Assembly (NCBI GenBank): GCA_964518905.1
Contig: CAZFJL010000017.1
Span: 15,934 to 79,933 of the forward strand
Source of the DNA: RDYZ01 sp964518905
GTDB taxonomy: Bacteria > Cyanobacteriota > Cyanobacteriia > Cyanobacteriales > Geitlerinemataceae
Length of the DNA: 64,000 nucleotides
Reading direction: 5' to 3'
The notes beneath the pieces are model-generated. The model did no database searches. It was given only the letters and a program-made list of their open reading frames with translations, and had not been told where the DNA came from. Shown here in pieces: positions 44,868 through 54,715 of the stretch (its first letter is position 1; every line of letters starts with the position of its first letter). The position numbers and the translations under genes are program-made.

Positions 44868-44900
44868 AGAAGTCCGACTTTTTGAAAAAGTCGGACTTCT
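44868..44900. repeat. Perfect palindrome between convergent genes
   Basis: AGAAGTCCGACTTTTT and AAAAAGTCGGACTTCT flank a single G, giving a 16-bp perfect stem. It sits between the convergent permease and metF genes and may end transcription both ways. The same AGAAGTCCGACTT arms recur at 47172 and 47227. Confidence 0.8.
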
Positions 44901-44911
44901 CACCTCCCCAG

Positions 44912-45895
44912 TTAATCAATCACGGTTGCGAAGGATTGAGCCGATTGCGTTGCGCTGGCTAGGGTGTCGGTGGGTCGATCGCCCGACGCGATCGCGTTCG
45001 ACAGTGGCTCAACTCCAGCCATATCCAAGATTTCGGGGATCAAATCCTCGCGGCGAATCGCCATCATGTGAACCCCCTGGCAAATCTCACGAGCCAGACG
45101 AACTTGCTCGGCGGCGATTTTCATGCCCTCCCGTAGGGGATCATCCGCGCGATCGAGCCGCTCGATCGTCGCATCGGGAATCTGCACCCCCGGCACAAAC
45201 TTATTCAGGAAACGCGCATTTTTTGCCGACTTAATCAGGAAAATTCCGGCCAAAACCGGCGCATTTCCCAGGCTCGCCACCTCGTCCATAAATTGCGCCA
45301 ATACATCAAAATCTGAAATTAATTGACTTTGGAAAAACTGCACGCCGCTCGCCAATTTGCGCTCAAAACGTCGTTTCAGGCCAGATTTACTCTTCGACTG
45401 CGGGTCAACCGCTGCACCGGGAAATAGATCCGTAGACCCATCGGTTAACGCCCGATCGTTGATATCAAAACCGCCATTTAGCTTGCCGATCGCCTGAAGC
45501 AAACGCACCGACTCGAAATCAAACACCCCCGTCGCCTTCGGATGATCCCCCGCCTTCACCGGATCGCCCGTCAGCGCCAGCACGTTACGAATCCCGAGGG
45601 CGTGAGCGCCGAGCAAGTCGGCCTGAATTGCGATTTGGTTGCGATCGCGGCACGCCATCTGCAAAATCGGCTCAATGCCCTGCTGTTGCAGCAAAATCGC
45701 CGCCGGAAGCGACGCCATCCGCATCACCGCCCGCGACCCGTCGGTGATGTTCACCGCATGAACGCGATCGCGCAGACCCTCTGCCAGTTCGAGCATGTGG
45801 CTCGGATCGCCCCCTTTTGGCGGGGCGATCTCGGCGGTAACGATAAATTGACGATCGCGCACCGCTTGACGCAGGCGGGAGGAAACGCGGTTCAT
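44912..45895 (-). CDS. metF: Methylenetetrahydrofolate reductase
   Basis: The 327-residue TIM-barrel flavoenzyme reduces 5,10-methylene- to 5-methyl-tetrahydrofolate for methionine synthesis. Family features are the N-terminal FIVTAEIAPPKGGD, NITDGSRA in the second strand, the NVLALTGDPVKAGDHP substrate/FAD loop (about 113-128) and the C-terminal PVLAGIFLIKSAKNARFLNK with GVHMMAIRREDL. There is no SAM-regulatory domain, as is usual in bacteria. A Lys/Arg-rich insert around residues 170-190 is somewhat longer than in enterobacterial MetF. It lies downstream of trpS on the same strand, about 75 bp away. Confidence 0.93.
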   Translation of the reverse strand: MNRVSSRLRQAVRDRQFIVTAEIAPPKGGDPSHMLELAEGLRDRVHAVNITDGSRAVMRMASLPAAILLQQQGIEPILQMACRDRNQIAIQADLLGAHALGIRNVLALTGDPVKAGDHPKATGVFDFESVRLLQAIGKLNGGFDINDRALTDGSTDLFPGAAVDPQSKSKSGLKRRFERKLASGVQFFQSQLISDFDVLAQFMDEVASLGNAPVLAGIFLIKSAKNARFLNKFVPGVQIPDATIERLDRADDPLREGMKIAAEQVRLAREICQGVHMMAIRREDLIPEILDMAGVEPLSNAIASGDRPTDTLASATQSAQSFATVID

Positions 45896-45969
45896 AACGA
45901 GTCCAAGGGATAAAAGCAGGTTAACTATCGTAACGGGGAATTTCGGGGGATTTTAGGGTGATCCGGTGA

Positions 45970-46980
45970 TTAAACCGGGGTCGAAAAGCCCATCGCGGTT
46001 TTGACCCGATCGAGCGTCACCGTGGCGATCGCCTCGGCCTGTTCACGACCCTGACGCAACACCGAATCGAGATAGGCGCGATCGTCCATTACCGCCGCAT
46101 ATTTTTCCTGGATCGGGCGCAACGCTTCGATCGCCGTTTCCGTCAGCAGCGGTTTAAATTGACCCCAGCCCATATCGGCGCATTCCGCCGCGACGGTCTC
46201 TTTTGTTTGCCCTGACAGCAACGTATACAGCGTCAGCAGGTTGTTACACTCTGGCCGATCGGGATTGTCAAACTCCAGCCCACGCGCCGGATCGGTTTTG
46301 CATTTTTTGATCTTCTTGGTGATCGCCTCGGGTGAATCCAGCAGCTCAATCCGGCTCAACTCCGACGGGTCCGACTTCGACATCTTGCTCGTCCCATCCG
46401 TCAAACTCATCACCCGCGCCCCATCCTTGCGAATCATCGGCTCCGGCATTTTCAGCACCGGCACTTTCTTCTTGCCGAATTTATCGTTCATCCGAATCAC
46501 CAGATCGCGCGTCAGCTCGATGTGCTGTTTTTGATCTTCGCCAACTGGAACCTTATCGGCGTCATACAGCAAAATATCCGCCGCCATCAACACCGGGTAA
46601 TCCAGCAGCCCCGTCCCGACGTTCTCGCCCTGCTTAACCGCTTTTTCCTTGAATTGGATCATGCCCTGCAACCAGTTGATCGGCGTAATGCAGTTCAACA
46701 GCCAGGTGAGTTCCGCATGGGCGCTGACGTGGGATTGGATGAAAATATTGGAATGCGCGAGATCGATACCACAGGCCAGATAGAGCGCGGCGATCGCGTA
46801 GGAATTCTCCGCCAGCACCTTCGGATCGTGCGGCACGGTAATCGCGTGTAAATCCACAACGCAGAAAAAATTATCGTACTGGTCTTGGATCTCGACCCAG
46901 TTACGAATCGCACCGAGATAGTTACCGAGGTGGAGGTTGCCGGTCGGTTGTACGCCCGAAAGTACGCGCTGTTTGCCCAT
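45970..46980 (-). CDS. trpS: Tryptophanyl-tRNA synthetase
   Basis: Class I synthetase charging tRNA-Trp. From ATG 46980 the protein has 336 residues and begins MGKQRVLSGVQPTGNLHLGNYLG, containing the HIGH-type HLGN at residues 17-20. The KMSKS motif is intact (TSKMSKSDPSE, about 200), and the tryptophan-pocket GEDQKQHIELTRD block is present. The frame is open to 47004, but the family start is at 46980. Length is normal. It precedes metF on the same strand. Confidence 0.97.
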   Translation of the reverse strand: MGKQRVLSGVQPTGNLHLGNYLGAIRNWVEIQDQYDNFFCVVDLHAITVPHDPKVLAENSYAIAALYLACGIDLAHSNIFIQSHVSAHAELTWLLNCITPINWLQGMIQFKEKAVKQGENVGTGLLDYPVLMAADILLYDADKVPVGEDQKQHIELTRDLVIRMNDKFGKKKVPVLKMPEPMIRKDGARVMSLTDGTSKMSKSDPSELSRIELLDSPEAITKKIKKCKTDPARGLEFDNPDRPECNNLLTLYTLLSGQTKETVAAECADMGWGQFKPLLTETAIEALRPIQEKYAAVMDDRAYLDSVLRQGREQAEAIATVTLDRVKTAMGFSTPV

Positions 46981-47597
46981 AAGGATTGCTAAAAACGGGA
47001 TCAACGCGATCGGTGTGGCGATCGCGTTGATCTCCCTAAAATTCTTAAGATTTCGACACCCTCCAGTGTGTCACATGACGATCGCGATACACGTTAACTC
47101 GACGCTCACGCCCCGGATGAACACGATGGAGCAAGACGTGTCCGAGCAGGCATATCTAACGAGACTCACGCAGAAGTCCGACTTCTAAATGAGCCGTCGC
47201 CGTTCTGGTTTTCAGGAAAATGTGAAAAGTCGGACTTCTAACCCGTTTTGTGTAAATCCTATCCAAATAAAAAATTCTTTACTTCGCTGACCCCAATTGA
47301 GTAATTACCGACCTAAAATATACGTATAAACACGTACAACACCTCAGCTTTGACGACTTCGACAACGATGCCGAGATCTCCAGATACTGGACAAAATCGA
47401 CCTCTGAACAAAATCGAATTTGCGTCAATTGCAATTATTGGCAGGAACGTAACAACAAACATCTCGTCTAGCGTCTGGGGTCACGTCATACCCCCAGCAC
47501 GAACGATCTTTAAGCAATGCAATCTTGTTTCGATTGTTAATATTTCAGTCGTTCGTCTATAATCTGACATCAAACCTGTTTAGGTGTGAGAGAGAAC
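46981..47597. other. 617-bp spacer upstream of the porin gene
   Basis: No gene is seen; a 70-codon frame at 47350 lacks any protein-like feature. It contains the paired AGAAGTCCGACTT arms and must carry the divergent promoters of trpS and the porin gene. The last 50 bp before the porin start are A/T-rich and contain a TATAAT-like TCTATAATCT near 47557, a possible -10 box. Confidence 0.45.
47172..47239. repeat. AGAAGTCCGACTT inverted repeat pair
   Basis: AGAAGTCCGACTT (47172-47184) and AAGTCGGACTTCT (47227-47239) face each other across 42 bp. The arms are the same as those of the palindrome at 44868-44900, so this is a second member of a small repeat family. Confidence 0.8.
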
Positions 47598-49223
47598 ATG
47601 CAAAAATCAATGTGGAACCTGCTGCTGGCTAGCCCCGCAGCACTGTTGGTTGGCCTCAGCGCCAACGCAAACGCGACCGAAGCGGTTAAGCCCGCTGTTG
47701 AAGTTGAAGCTTCCAAAGAGCTTTCGGTTAATGACTTCATCACAGAAAGCAACCGCCAAGAGCTGAACGGCACAAGTGTCAGCAGCCTCGACCAAGTCAC
47801 GTCGGTTTCGCAACTGTCTGACGTTCAACCGACGGACTGGGCGTTCCAAGCGCTACAATCCCTCGTCGAGCGCTACGGCTGCATCGCCGGTTACCCTGAT
47901 GGAACCTTCCGTGGTAACCGTGCGCTGACCCGCTACGAGTTCGCCGCTGGTCTGAACGCTTGCTTGGATCAAATCCTGGCTCAAGTTGGTGGTCCTGGCC
48001 TCGCTCCTGGCGACCTCGAAACCATCAAAAAACTGCAAGAAGATTTCGCAGCACAACTCGCATCGCTGCGCGGTCGTGTTGATAGCCTCGAATCGCGTCT
48101 CGATACCGTCGAAGCTCAACAATTCTCCACCACCACCAAACTGGTTGGTGAAGTTGCCTTCACGGTGACCGATGCTTGGGGTCTCGGTGATAACTCCTTC
48201 GTTGAAGGCGGTGGTGATCTTGACGATAACCAAACGACCTTCTCCGATCGTGTTCGTCTCGACTTCGTGAGCAGCTTCACCGGTGAAGACCAACTGCACA
48301 CCCGTCTTGATGCAGGTAACACCGGCGGTGTTTCTGGCCTCGAAATGGACGGTTTCGCCCACGGTTTCGACAACGGTAACGATGTCGGTATCGGCTGGTT
48401 GGCGTACTACTTCCCGGTTGGCGACAACATCCAAGTCTACGTTTCGCCTTGGGGCGCTCTGTGGCAAGATTTCGCACCGACCATCAGCCCGATGCTCGAA
48501 GGTTACACCGGCGCGAACAACACCATCAGCAGCTTTGCTGAATCGAGCCCGATTTACAAAATCGGTACGAACAGCTCCGGTGTTGGTGTGAACGCTGAGT
48601 TCGGCGACCTCGTGGCTTCCGTCGGTTACTTTGCTCAAAATGCAGGTAACAGCGCTCCTGGTCAAGGTCTGTTCAACGGACAAGACTCGATCTTGGCTCA
48701 GTTGGCCTACCTCGGCGACAGCTTCCAAGCTGCGCTGACCTACAACCGCACCTACATGACCGGTGGTGGTCTCTTCGACTCCGGCATCGGTGGTGTGGGT
48801 ACGGCTGCGGCTAACGGCCTCGGTGTCTCGGAATCGAACACCTACGGTATTGAATTTGCATTCATGCCGACCGATACGATCGGCGTTAACCTGTTTGGTG
48901 GCTACACCGACGCTGACAGCACCACCCTCAATCAAGATGATCTTGAGCTGTGGTTCTACGGCCTTGGTGTTGGCTTGCAAGACTTTGGTGGCGAAGGTAA
49001 CCTCCTCGGTCTGTTCGCAGGTGCACAACCCTACCTCGGTTCGACGACGGTTGTTGGTAACACCGGCGATGATGTACCCATCCACGTTGAAGCGTTCTAC
49101 CGCTACGCGCTCAACGACTACATCAACATCACTCCTGGTTTGATCTGGCAAACCGCTCCGGGTGGTGACAACGACAACGAAGATGCACTGGTTGGCGTTC
49201 TGCGTACGACCTTCAACTTCTAA
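47598..49223 (+). CDS. SLH-domain outer-membrane porin (SomA/iron-uptake porin family)
   Basis: The 541-residue beta-barrel porin is typical of the cyanobacterial outer membrane. It has a Sec signal peptide (1-25, cleavage after NANA) and an SLH domain (about 72-135, with VQPTDWAFQALQSLVERYG and GYPDGTFRGNRALTRYEF), which binds peptidoglycan-linked polysaccharide. A coiled coil (about 140-175, LESRLDTVEAQ) and a large Gly/Asn-rich OprB-like barrel follow, ending in Phe. Codon use is strongly biased, which suggests high expression. The ATG at 47598 follows AGAGAG; the frame is open from the GTG at 47586. A strong terminator follows. Confidence 0.95.
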   Translation: MQKSMWNLLLASPAALLVGLSANANATEAVKPAVEVEASKELSVNDFITESNRQELNGTSVSSLDQVTSVSQLSDVQPTDWAFQALQSLVERYGCIAGYPDGTFRGNRALTRYEFAAGLNACLDQILAQVGGPGLAPGDLETIKKLQEDFAAQLASLRGRVDSLESRLDTVEAQQFSTTTKLVGEVAFTVTDAWGLGDNSFVEGGGDLDDNQTTFSDRVRLDFVSSFTGEDQLHTRLDAGNTGGVSGLEMDGFAHGFDNGNDVGIGWLAYYFPVGDNIQVYVSPWGALWQDFAPTISPMLEGYTGANNTISSFAESSPIYKIGTNSSGVGVNAEFGDLVASVGYFAQNAGNSAPGQGLFNGQDSILAQLAYLGDSFQAALTYNRTYMTGGGLFDSGIGGVGTAAANGLGVSESNTYGIEFAFMPTDTIGVNLFGGYTDADSTTLNQDDLELWFYGLGVGLQDFGGEGNLLGLFAGAQPYLGSTTVVGNTGDDVPIHVEAFYRYALNDYINITPGLIWQTAPGGDNDNEDALVGVLRTTFNF

Positions 49224-49336
49224 GATTCGTTCTTAGTTTGTCGTTCAAAACCTGGCTCAAAGATTTTGGTTAGTATTTAAGAACAAGCTGAGAAAGCTTG
49301 TCTGCTTAAACTCTCAAAACTTTGAGTGGCGTAAAG

Positions 49337-49373
49337 AAAAGCACTCTTCTCCAAATGGAGAAGAGTGCTTTTT
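49337..49373 (+). terminator. Intrinsic terminator of the porin gene
   Basis: AAAAGCACTCTTCTCC pairs perfectly with GGAGAAGAGTGCTTTT around an AAAT loop and ends in a T-run. Confidence 0.93.
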
Positions 49374-49416
49374 GAGTTTGAGGCGTCAAAATAGAGAAAC
49401 GAGCCAGAGAAGCCAC

Positions 49417-51405
49417 ATGAACGAATTGGAGCCTCCTGTGAATTTAGCGAAGTCCGCTTCGGAAACACCTAAAGATCGTTGTGTCACTCCTCCTCTTAGA
49501 CGAGTAACACGAGAACATCAATCTCTCTCCGGCCTCGTGCATGATTTGATCGTGCGGACGTATAGCGGCGTCCCACTGCGTGAATCGGTGGGGCAGGCGA
49601 TACAAGAACTGCGAGCCTTACTGAATTGCGATCGCATCCTCATATGGCAGTTTCTTGCTCCGGCCTCGATCGACGATCAAGCTGGAATGATGATGCCTTT
49701 TGTGGAAGCAACCGACGAACTTTGGCCTAAGGCCATACCGATTTTCACGGCTTCAATCCAGCGCAATAGCGACAAGCTGTTACATGCTCTCGATTTACAT
49801 AGCAACGACGCTAAGGTTGCGTGTATTACAGAAGTGACGCCGGTATCCTCTATCTCTCTGCCCCATGTCCAACAGCTCAGTGTGCGTTCACGTGCGGTTG
49901 TGCCGCTGTTTATTCGGGTGAATGGGAGTGAGGCCATGCTGCTGTGGGGAGCATTGTCCGCGCATCATTGCCGTTCGCCTCAAGCTTGGTCGGGCGTGGA
50001 GCGTCGCTACCTCGAAGAGATTGCCCCGGCGATCGCCCTAGCGATTCAGCAAGTATCGTTTAATAAGCAACTTCGGCGCCAGGATATTGAGTTTAAGCGT
50101 CAAGTGCGCGAACAAGCGATTCAGTTTCAGCAAGCGATCGATTATGACGAAACGCTGAAACGCATCACGGATAAAGTGCGCGACAGTCTCGACGAAGAAC
50201 AGATTGTGCAAAATGCGGTGCGTGAGGTGGCAGTTGCGCTGCAACTGGGGTCCTGTAATGCTGCGATTTACGATCGCGATCGAAGAACTTCGCAAATTTT
50301 GTACGAGGAGGCGCTTTTCCTACCAGCGCAAATTTATCGTGAGTCGGATATGTCTGCCTTTCCAGAGCTGTACGATCAGCTTCTCGATAAGCAGTATTTT
50401 CAGTTTTGTTCGATGTCTGAGCGAAATGTGGATCGTGAAGACTACGGTCGCAAAGGGCGCGTGGCGATGTTGGCCTGTTCGATGTATGACAATGATGGCG
50501 TGATTGGTGATCTATGGGTGGTGCATGAGTCGCACCATGAATTTACAGATCTCGAAATTCGCCTGGTGCGTCAGGTGGCGAATCAATGCGCGATCGCCAT
50601 TCGTCAAGCACGGCTATACCAATCGTCGCAAGCGCAGGTTGCCGAATTAGAAAAACTCAATCAGCTTAAAGATGACTTTCTCAGTACCGTTTCTCATGAG
50701 CTAAAAACGCCGATCTCTAACATGAATATGGCGATTCAGATGTTAGAAATTCAGCTCAAACAGTTTGAGTCCACCGAAGATTCTCGGGTGCGAATTGAAC
50801 GCTATTTAGGCATTTTAAAAGCAGAGTGCAAACGCGAAGATGAGCTCGTGACCGATTTACTCGATTTACAACGCTTAGAAGATGGCGGCTACTCCTCGGC
50901 CATGTCGGTCATTGACCTGGATAAGTGGCTCCAGAAAACGGTGGCGTTTACGCGCAGCCGTCTATTTTCTCGTCGGCAAACGTTAATGATCGAAGAAACG
51001 CCGCTGCCGCCACTTATTACCGATCGCGTGATCCTGGATCGCATTATTGTCGAGCTGTTACACAATGCGGGCAAATACAGCGCCGATGGTAGCGAAATTG
51101 TCTTGAGTGTCGAAGAAGCGATCGTTCCCAATTCTGAAGCAACCGCTGGATTGCGGCTGTGCGTCACCAATCCGGCGACGATTTCGGCTGAGGAGCTGCC
51201 AAAAATCTTTAGCAAGTTTTATCGTATTCCCAATGCTGATCCGTGGAAGCAGGGCGGTACGGGTCTCGGATTAGCATTAGTCGATCGCCTGGTGCGCCAG
51301 TTAGGTGGAACGTTGAGCGCAACGAGTAAAGATGGTTTGACGACATTTACGGTTCTCCTTCCGAACCATAAAGATCATTTCGATAGGGAGAATCTCCGGC
51401 GCTAA
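49417..51405 (+). CDS. GAF-domain sensor histidine kinase
   Basis: The protein has about 662 residues from the ATG at 49417 (the frame is open from a TTG at 49372, inside the porin terminator). Two GAF domains lie at about 45-210 (RTYSGVPLRESVGQAIQELR, a phytochrome-like GAF start) and about 255-405. A HisKA domain follows with the phospho-accepting His in STVSHELKTPISN (about 437-449), then an HATPase domain (NAGKYSADGSEIVL, GTGLGLALVDRLV). There is no membrane segment, so it is cytoplasmic. The first GAF lacks an obvious bilin-binding Cys. No response regulator gene is adjacent; the partner must be elsewhere. Confidence 0.93.
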   Translation: MNELEPPVNLAKSASETPKDRCVTPPLRRVTREHQSLSGLVHDLIVRTYSGVPLRESVGQAIQELRALLNCDRILIWQFLAPASIDDQAGMMMPFVEATDELWPKAIPIFTASIQRNSDKLLHALDLHSNDAKVACITEVTPVSSISLPHVQQLSVRSRAVVPLFIRVNGSEAMLLWGALSAHHCRSPQAWSGVERRYLEEIAPAIALAIQQVSFNKQLRRQDIEFKRQVREQAIQFQQAIDYDETLKRITDKVRDSLDEEQIVQNAVREVAVALQLGSCNAAIYDRDRRTSQILYEEALFLPAQIYRESDMSAFPELYDQLLDKQYFQFCSMSERNVDREDYGRKGRVAMLACSMYDNDGVIGDLWVVHESHHEFTDLEIRLVRQVANQCAIAIRQARLYQSSQAQVAELEKLNQLKDDFLSTVSHELKTPISNMNMAIQMLEIQLKQFESTEDSRVRIERYLGILKAECKREDELVTDLLDLQRLEDGGYSSAMSVIDLDKWLQKTVAFTRSRLFSRRQTLMIEETPLPPLITDRVILDRIIVELLHNAGKYSADGSEIVLSVEEAIVPNSEATAGLRLCVTNPATISAEELPKIFSKFYRIPNADPWKQGGTGLGLALVDRLVRQLGGTLSATSKDGLTTFTVLLPNHKDHFDRENLRR

Positions 51406-51446
51406 TGGCGCTGAGTTGATGTTGCTCATCCTGACCGACCCAGCCG

Positions 51447-52850
51447 CTAAGGCTTTTCTTGACGGTGGCGCTCGCTCAATTGGAGCAAGACTTCAGCGTG
51501 AACGGATTTGGTTAAGGGGTAGAAATAGGCCAAAACTAGCCCGATCGCCAGAATACAAGCCGGAAATGGAGCCACAAGTACGCGCAGCGCCGTCAGTACA
51601 GAGTCCGACTGAGCAGGAAGCGTGCTATCGAACCCAAACCGTTCCAGGGCTTGTCCGACCATTGCCAGTCCAAAGGCCAAGCCCAGCTTTTGCAATAACA
51701 CCATCAGCGAGTAGAAGGTTCCCTCGCGGCGTTCGCCGGTTTGTAATTCGCCTAAATCGGTGACATCCGTGATCATCGACCAGGGAACTAGATAGGCCGT
51801 AGCGATGCCAATTCCGGCCAAGGCGCACAGAACGTACATCAAGCCTTGGTGATCGGGCGTAATCATGAACAGTCCGGCCTGAGCGATCGTCCAGAGTCCC
51901 GTCCCGAGAAAATAGACCCCGCGTCGGCCGATCGTCTCCCCGAGCTTCGCCCAGAGAAACAGCGCTAGCATCGCCGATCCCTGCACGATGAGCGCCACCG
52001 CAAAGTAGGAATCAACGCCCATGTAGTAGGTCACGAAGTAGGGAATCGTGGTCGCTGTGAGCTGAAATGCGAACCAGGAACAGAGGTAAATGCCAATCAC
52101 GTAGCGAAACGGCACGTTTTTGAGGGCATCGCGGATTTCTTGCCACCAGGAGGTTTGATCTGCCGTGGTGTCGATCGGCGGTAACTCACCGGCGGTTGGG
52201 TCGGTGGTTCCCCAGACGCACCAGTAGATCGTCAAAATCGAGGCGATCGCGCTAATTCCACCGAGTAGCGCATATTGCTGGGCGGGCGGCAGATTTTGCT
52301 GCGACAAGACGAAACCAAAGGCCAGAGCTGCGAGACTACCACCGATCGAGAATGCAAAGCGAAACCCCGTCAAGCTAGTGCGTTCGTCATAATCCTGGGT
52401 CATTTGGGGCGAAAGTGCCGTATAGGGCAGGTTTACCGCCGTAAATGCCGTATTAAAGGCAATACTGACCGCCACGTAGTACCAAAACAGCCCCATCTGA
52501 TTTTGATCGCTCAAAAAGGGCGGTACGATCCAGTGCAGACAAAACAGCAGGCCGAAGGGAATGGCCGCGCCAATCATCCAGACGTGACGGCGTCCCCATT
52601 TTGATCGCGTGCGATCGCTCAACACCCCAATAATCGGATCGTTAAACGCATCCCAAATCTTGCCGATCGCCAACACGCTGCTCGCCAGTCCCGGCTTGAG
52701 GTGGGCGACATCCGTGAGAAACACCAGAAACGAAAACACCAGCAGCGTCGCGGTGATCCCCGCCCCCGCATCGCCCGCCCCAAAGGCCAATTTGGTCGCC
52801 AAGGACAAGCGAGGCGATCGCGGCGTCCGTGGCGGAGAAGAATGAGTCAT
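51447..52850 (-). CDS. GPH-type sugar:cation symporter (MFS)
   Basis: The protein of about 467 residues has twelve predicted membrane segments and belongs to the glycoside-pentoside-hexuronide:cation symporter branch of the major facilitators. The LAFGAGDAGAGI start and WDAFNDPIIGVLSDRTRSKWGRR loop (about 60-85) are diagnostic, and the central loop motif (about 215-225) precedes TM7. The substrate is probably a sugar or glycoside. The frame runs to 52886; the ATG at 52850 (MTHSSPPR) is preferred because hydrophobic TM1 follows about 20 residues later. It is divergent from glgC, which may hint at a role in carbohydrate handling. Confidence 0.9.
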   Translation of the reverse strand: MTHSSPPRTPRSPRLSLATKLAFGAGDAGAGITATLLVFSFLVFLTDVAHLKPGLASSVLAIGKIWDAFNDPIIGVLSDRTRSKWGRRHVWMIGAAIPFGLLFCLHWIVPPFLSDQNQMGLFWYYVAVSIAFNTAFTAVNLPYTALSPQMTQDYDERTSLTGFRFAFSIGGSLAALAFGFVLSQQNLPPAQQYALLGGISAIASILTIYWCVWGTTDPTAGELPPIDTTADQTSWWQEIRDALKNVPFRYVIGIYLCSWFAFQLTATTIPYFVTYYMGVDSYFAVALIVQGSAMLALFLWAKLGETIGRRGVYFLGTGLWTIAQAGLFMITPDHQGLMYVLCALAGIGIATAYLVPWSMITDVTDLGELQTGERREGTFYSLMVLLQKLGLAFGLAMVGQALERFGFDSTLPAQSDSVLTALRVLVAPFPACILAIGLVLAYFYPLTKSVHAEVLLQLSERHRQEKP

Positions 52851-53315
52851 ATAAATCGCCCTCATGGGACAACGTCGTAATATCAATCAGAGGTGAAACG
52901 AAACGATAGAACCGTCTAAATTGAGTTCATATCTTCAATACAGCAGACGTTTTAAGCATTCCAAAATGGAGGCTCACGTACCTTGAGAATTTTCCCTTTT
53001 GTGCGTGTTCCCAGCGGGGATCTGTGGTGATGCCCATGGCAACAGCCACTATTCCTGGCCAGTCGTGTGACGGATTATGCCTCTGAGATCACCGTGCTAT
53101 CCGTCAAAATAACCCGTGCATCTCCACGGGATCGCTGGAGCGACAAGCCGAAAAATGAACGATCGACAAGAGTCAGGAATGCTGTGGGTCGCGATCGCCG
53201 AACTTGACGCAATCGGGCGAATTCTCGTGATCCCCTTGCCAATCGTGCCAGACAATCCGACACTAAGCGTAAAGAATTTAAATGTAAAAAATTCGGCAGC
53301 CCTGGAGGTTTTCCG
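52851..53315. other. 465-bp spacer between divergent symporter and glgC
   Basis: No gene is seen. It must hold both promoters. A short inverted motif GTGCC/GGCAA near 53030-53060 is the only structure noticed. The glgC ribosome-binding site CTGGAGG lies at its right end. Confidence 0.4.
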
Positions 53316-54608
53316 GTGAAACGTGTTTTAGGAATCATTCTCGGAGGTGGGGCCGGAACGCGCCTCTATCCGCTGACCAAGCAGCGCGCAAAACCGGCTG
53401 TGCCGCTCGCGGGTAAATATCGTCTGATTGATATCCCAGTCAGCAACTGCGTTAATTCGGATATTGAGAAGATCTATATCCTGACCCAGTTCAACTCGAC
53501 CTCGCTCAATCGCCATATTTCCAGAGCCTATTCGTTCTCAAATATGAGCGACGGCTTTGTCGAAGTCCTCGCCGCCCAACAAACCTCGGATAACCCCGAA
53601 TGGTTTCAGGGAACGGCAGATGCCGTCCGTCAGTACATTTGGATGCTGAAGGATTGGGATGTGGATGAGTTCATCATCCTGTCGGGTGACCACCTGTACC
53701 GCATGGATTACAGCCTGTTCGTGCAGCGCCATCGCGATACCGGAGCCGACATTACGCTATCGGTTGTCCCGATCGATCGCGATCGGGCCGAAGCCTTCGG
53801 TTTGATGAAAATCGATGACAGTACCGGTCGTGTCGTCGCCTTCTCTGAGAAACCCAAAGGCGCAGAACTCGACGCCATGATGGTGGATACCACCAGCTTG
53901 GGGCTGGATGCAGAACAAGCCAAAGAAAAACCGTTTATCGCCTCAATGGGGATCTACGTTTTCAAAAAAGATGTGTTGATCGACCTGCTTGAGAAAAATC
54001 TCGAACAGACCGACTTCGGGAAAGAAATCATTCCTGAAGCCGCGAAAGACTACAACGTTCAGGCGTATCTCTTCGATGATTATTGGGAAGATATCGGAAC
54101 GATCAAAGCATTCTATGAGGCGAATCTACAGCTAACCCAACAGCCAGCGCCACCGTTCAGCTTTTATGATCACAACGCCCCAATTTACACGCGGGCACGT
54201 TATTTGCCGCCGAGTAAATTGCTGGACTGTCAGGTAACAGAGTCGATCGTCGGTGATGGCTGCATCCTCAAGCAATGCCAAATCGAGCATTCTGTCCTCG
54301 GCATTCGGACTCGGGTTGAGACGGGTGCGGTCATCCGTGATTCGTTAATCATGGGGTCTGACTTTTACCAAAGCTCCCAGGCTCGCCAAACGAATATCGG
54401 CGTTGATAAACCACCGATCGGCATTGGACCCAACTCGATCGTCAGTGGCGCAATCATCGATAAAAATGCGCGGATTGGTCAAAATGTGAAGATCCTCAAT
54501 AAGGACAATATCGAGGAAGCGAATCGTGAAGACCTTGGCTTCCACATTCGGAGTGGCATTGTGGTTGTGCAGAAGAATGCTGTGATTCCAGATGGTTTCG
54601 TGATCTAG
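53316..54608 (+). CDS. glgC: Glucose-1-phosphate adenylyltransferase (ADP-glucose pyrophosphorylase)
   Basis: Makes ADP-glucose from glucose-1-phosphate and ATP, the committed step of glycogen synthesis. The 430-residue protein has the nucleotide-binding GGGAGTRLYPLTKQRAKPA, the DHLYRMDY block, the GTADAVRQYIW segment, FSEKPKG with its substrate-binding Lys, and a left-handed beta-helix C-terminal domain ending RSGIVVVQKNAVIPDGFVI. The C-terminal Lys there is part of the 3-phosphoglycerate activator site in cyanobacterial and plant enzymes. The start is GTG at 53316, supported by CTGGAGG upstream. A terminator follows 73 bp downstream. Confidence 0.98.
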   Translation: MKRVLGIILGGGAGTRLYPLTKQRAKPAVPLAGKYRLIDIPVSNCVNSDIEKIYILTQFNSTSLNRHISRAYSFSNMSDGFVEVLAAQQTSDNPEWFQGTADAVRQYIWMLKDWDVDEFIILSGDHLYRMDYSLFVQRHRDTGADITLSVVPIDRDRAEAFGLMKIDDSTGRVVAFSEKPKGAELDAMMVDTTSLGLDAEQAKEKPFIASMGIYVFKKDVLIDLLEKNLEQTDFGKEIIPEAAKDYNVQAYLFDDYWEDIGTIKAFYEANLQLTQQPAPPFSFYDHNAPIYTRARYLPPSKLLDCQVTESIVGDGCILKQCQIEHSVLGIRTRVETGAVIRDSLIMGSDFYQSSQARQTNIGVDKPPIGIGPNSIVSGAIIDKNARIGQNVKILNKDNIEEANREDLGFHIRSGIVVVQKNAVIPDGFVI

Positions 54609-54681
54609 TCGCCCCGTCAGCATGGTTAAACATGTTTATGGAAACGGCTAAAAGCTCAGTCTGAGCAATTTCATATCTCGT

Positions 54682-54715
54682 CGGGCTGTGATCAATCGTC
54701 ACTAGCCCGTTTTTA
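54682..54715 (+). terminator. Intrinsic terminator of glgC
   Basis: CGGGCTGTGA pairs with TCACTAGCCCG with one bulged base and a TCAATCG loop, followed by TTTTTATTT. Confidence 0.85.

Noticed and set aside
47324..47337. GTA-N8-TAC (NtcA-like) site upstream of the porin gene
   Set aside because: The motif is expected by chance several times in 64 kb, and no -10 box lies at the distance needed for NtcA activation.
47350..47562. 70-codon frame upstream of the porin gene
   Set aside because: It overlaps the expected promoter region and its translation lacks any structured pattern.
47853..49151. 432-codon open frame antisense to the porin gene
   Set aside because: It is a shadow of the strong codon bias of the porin. 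The translation has no hydrophobic core or domain pattern, and the sense gene is unmistakable.
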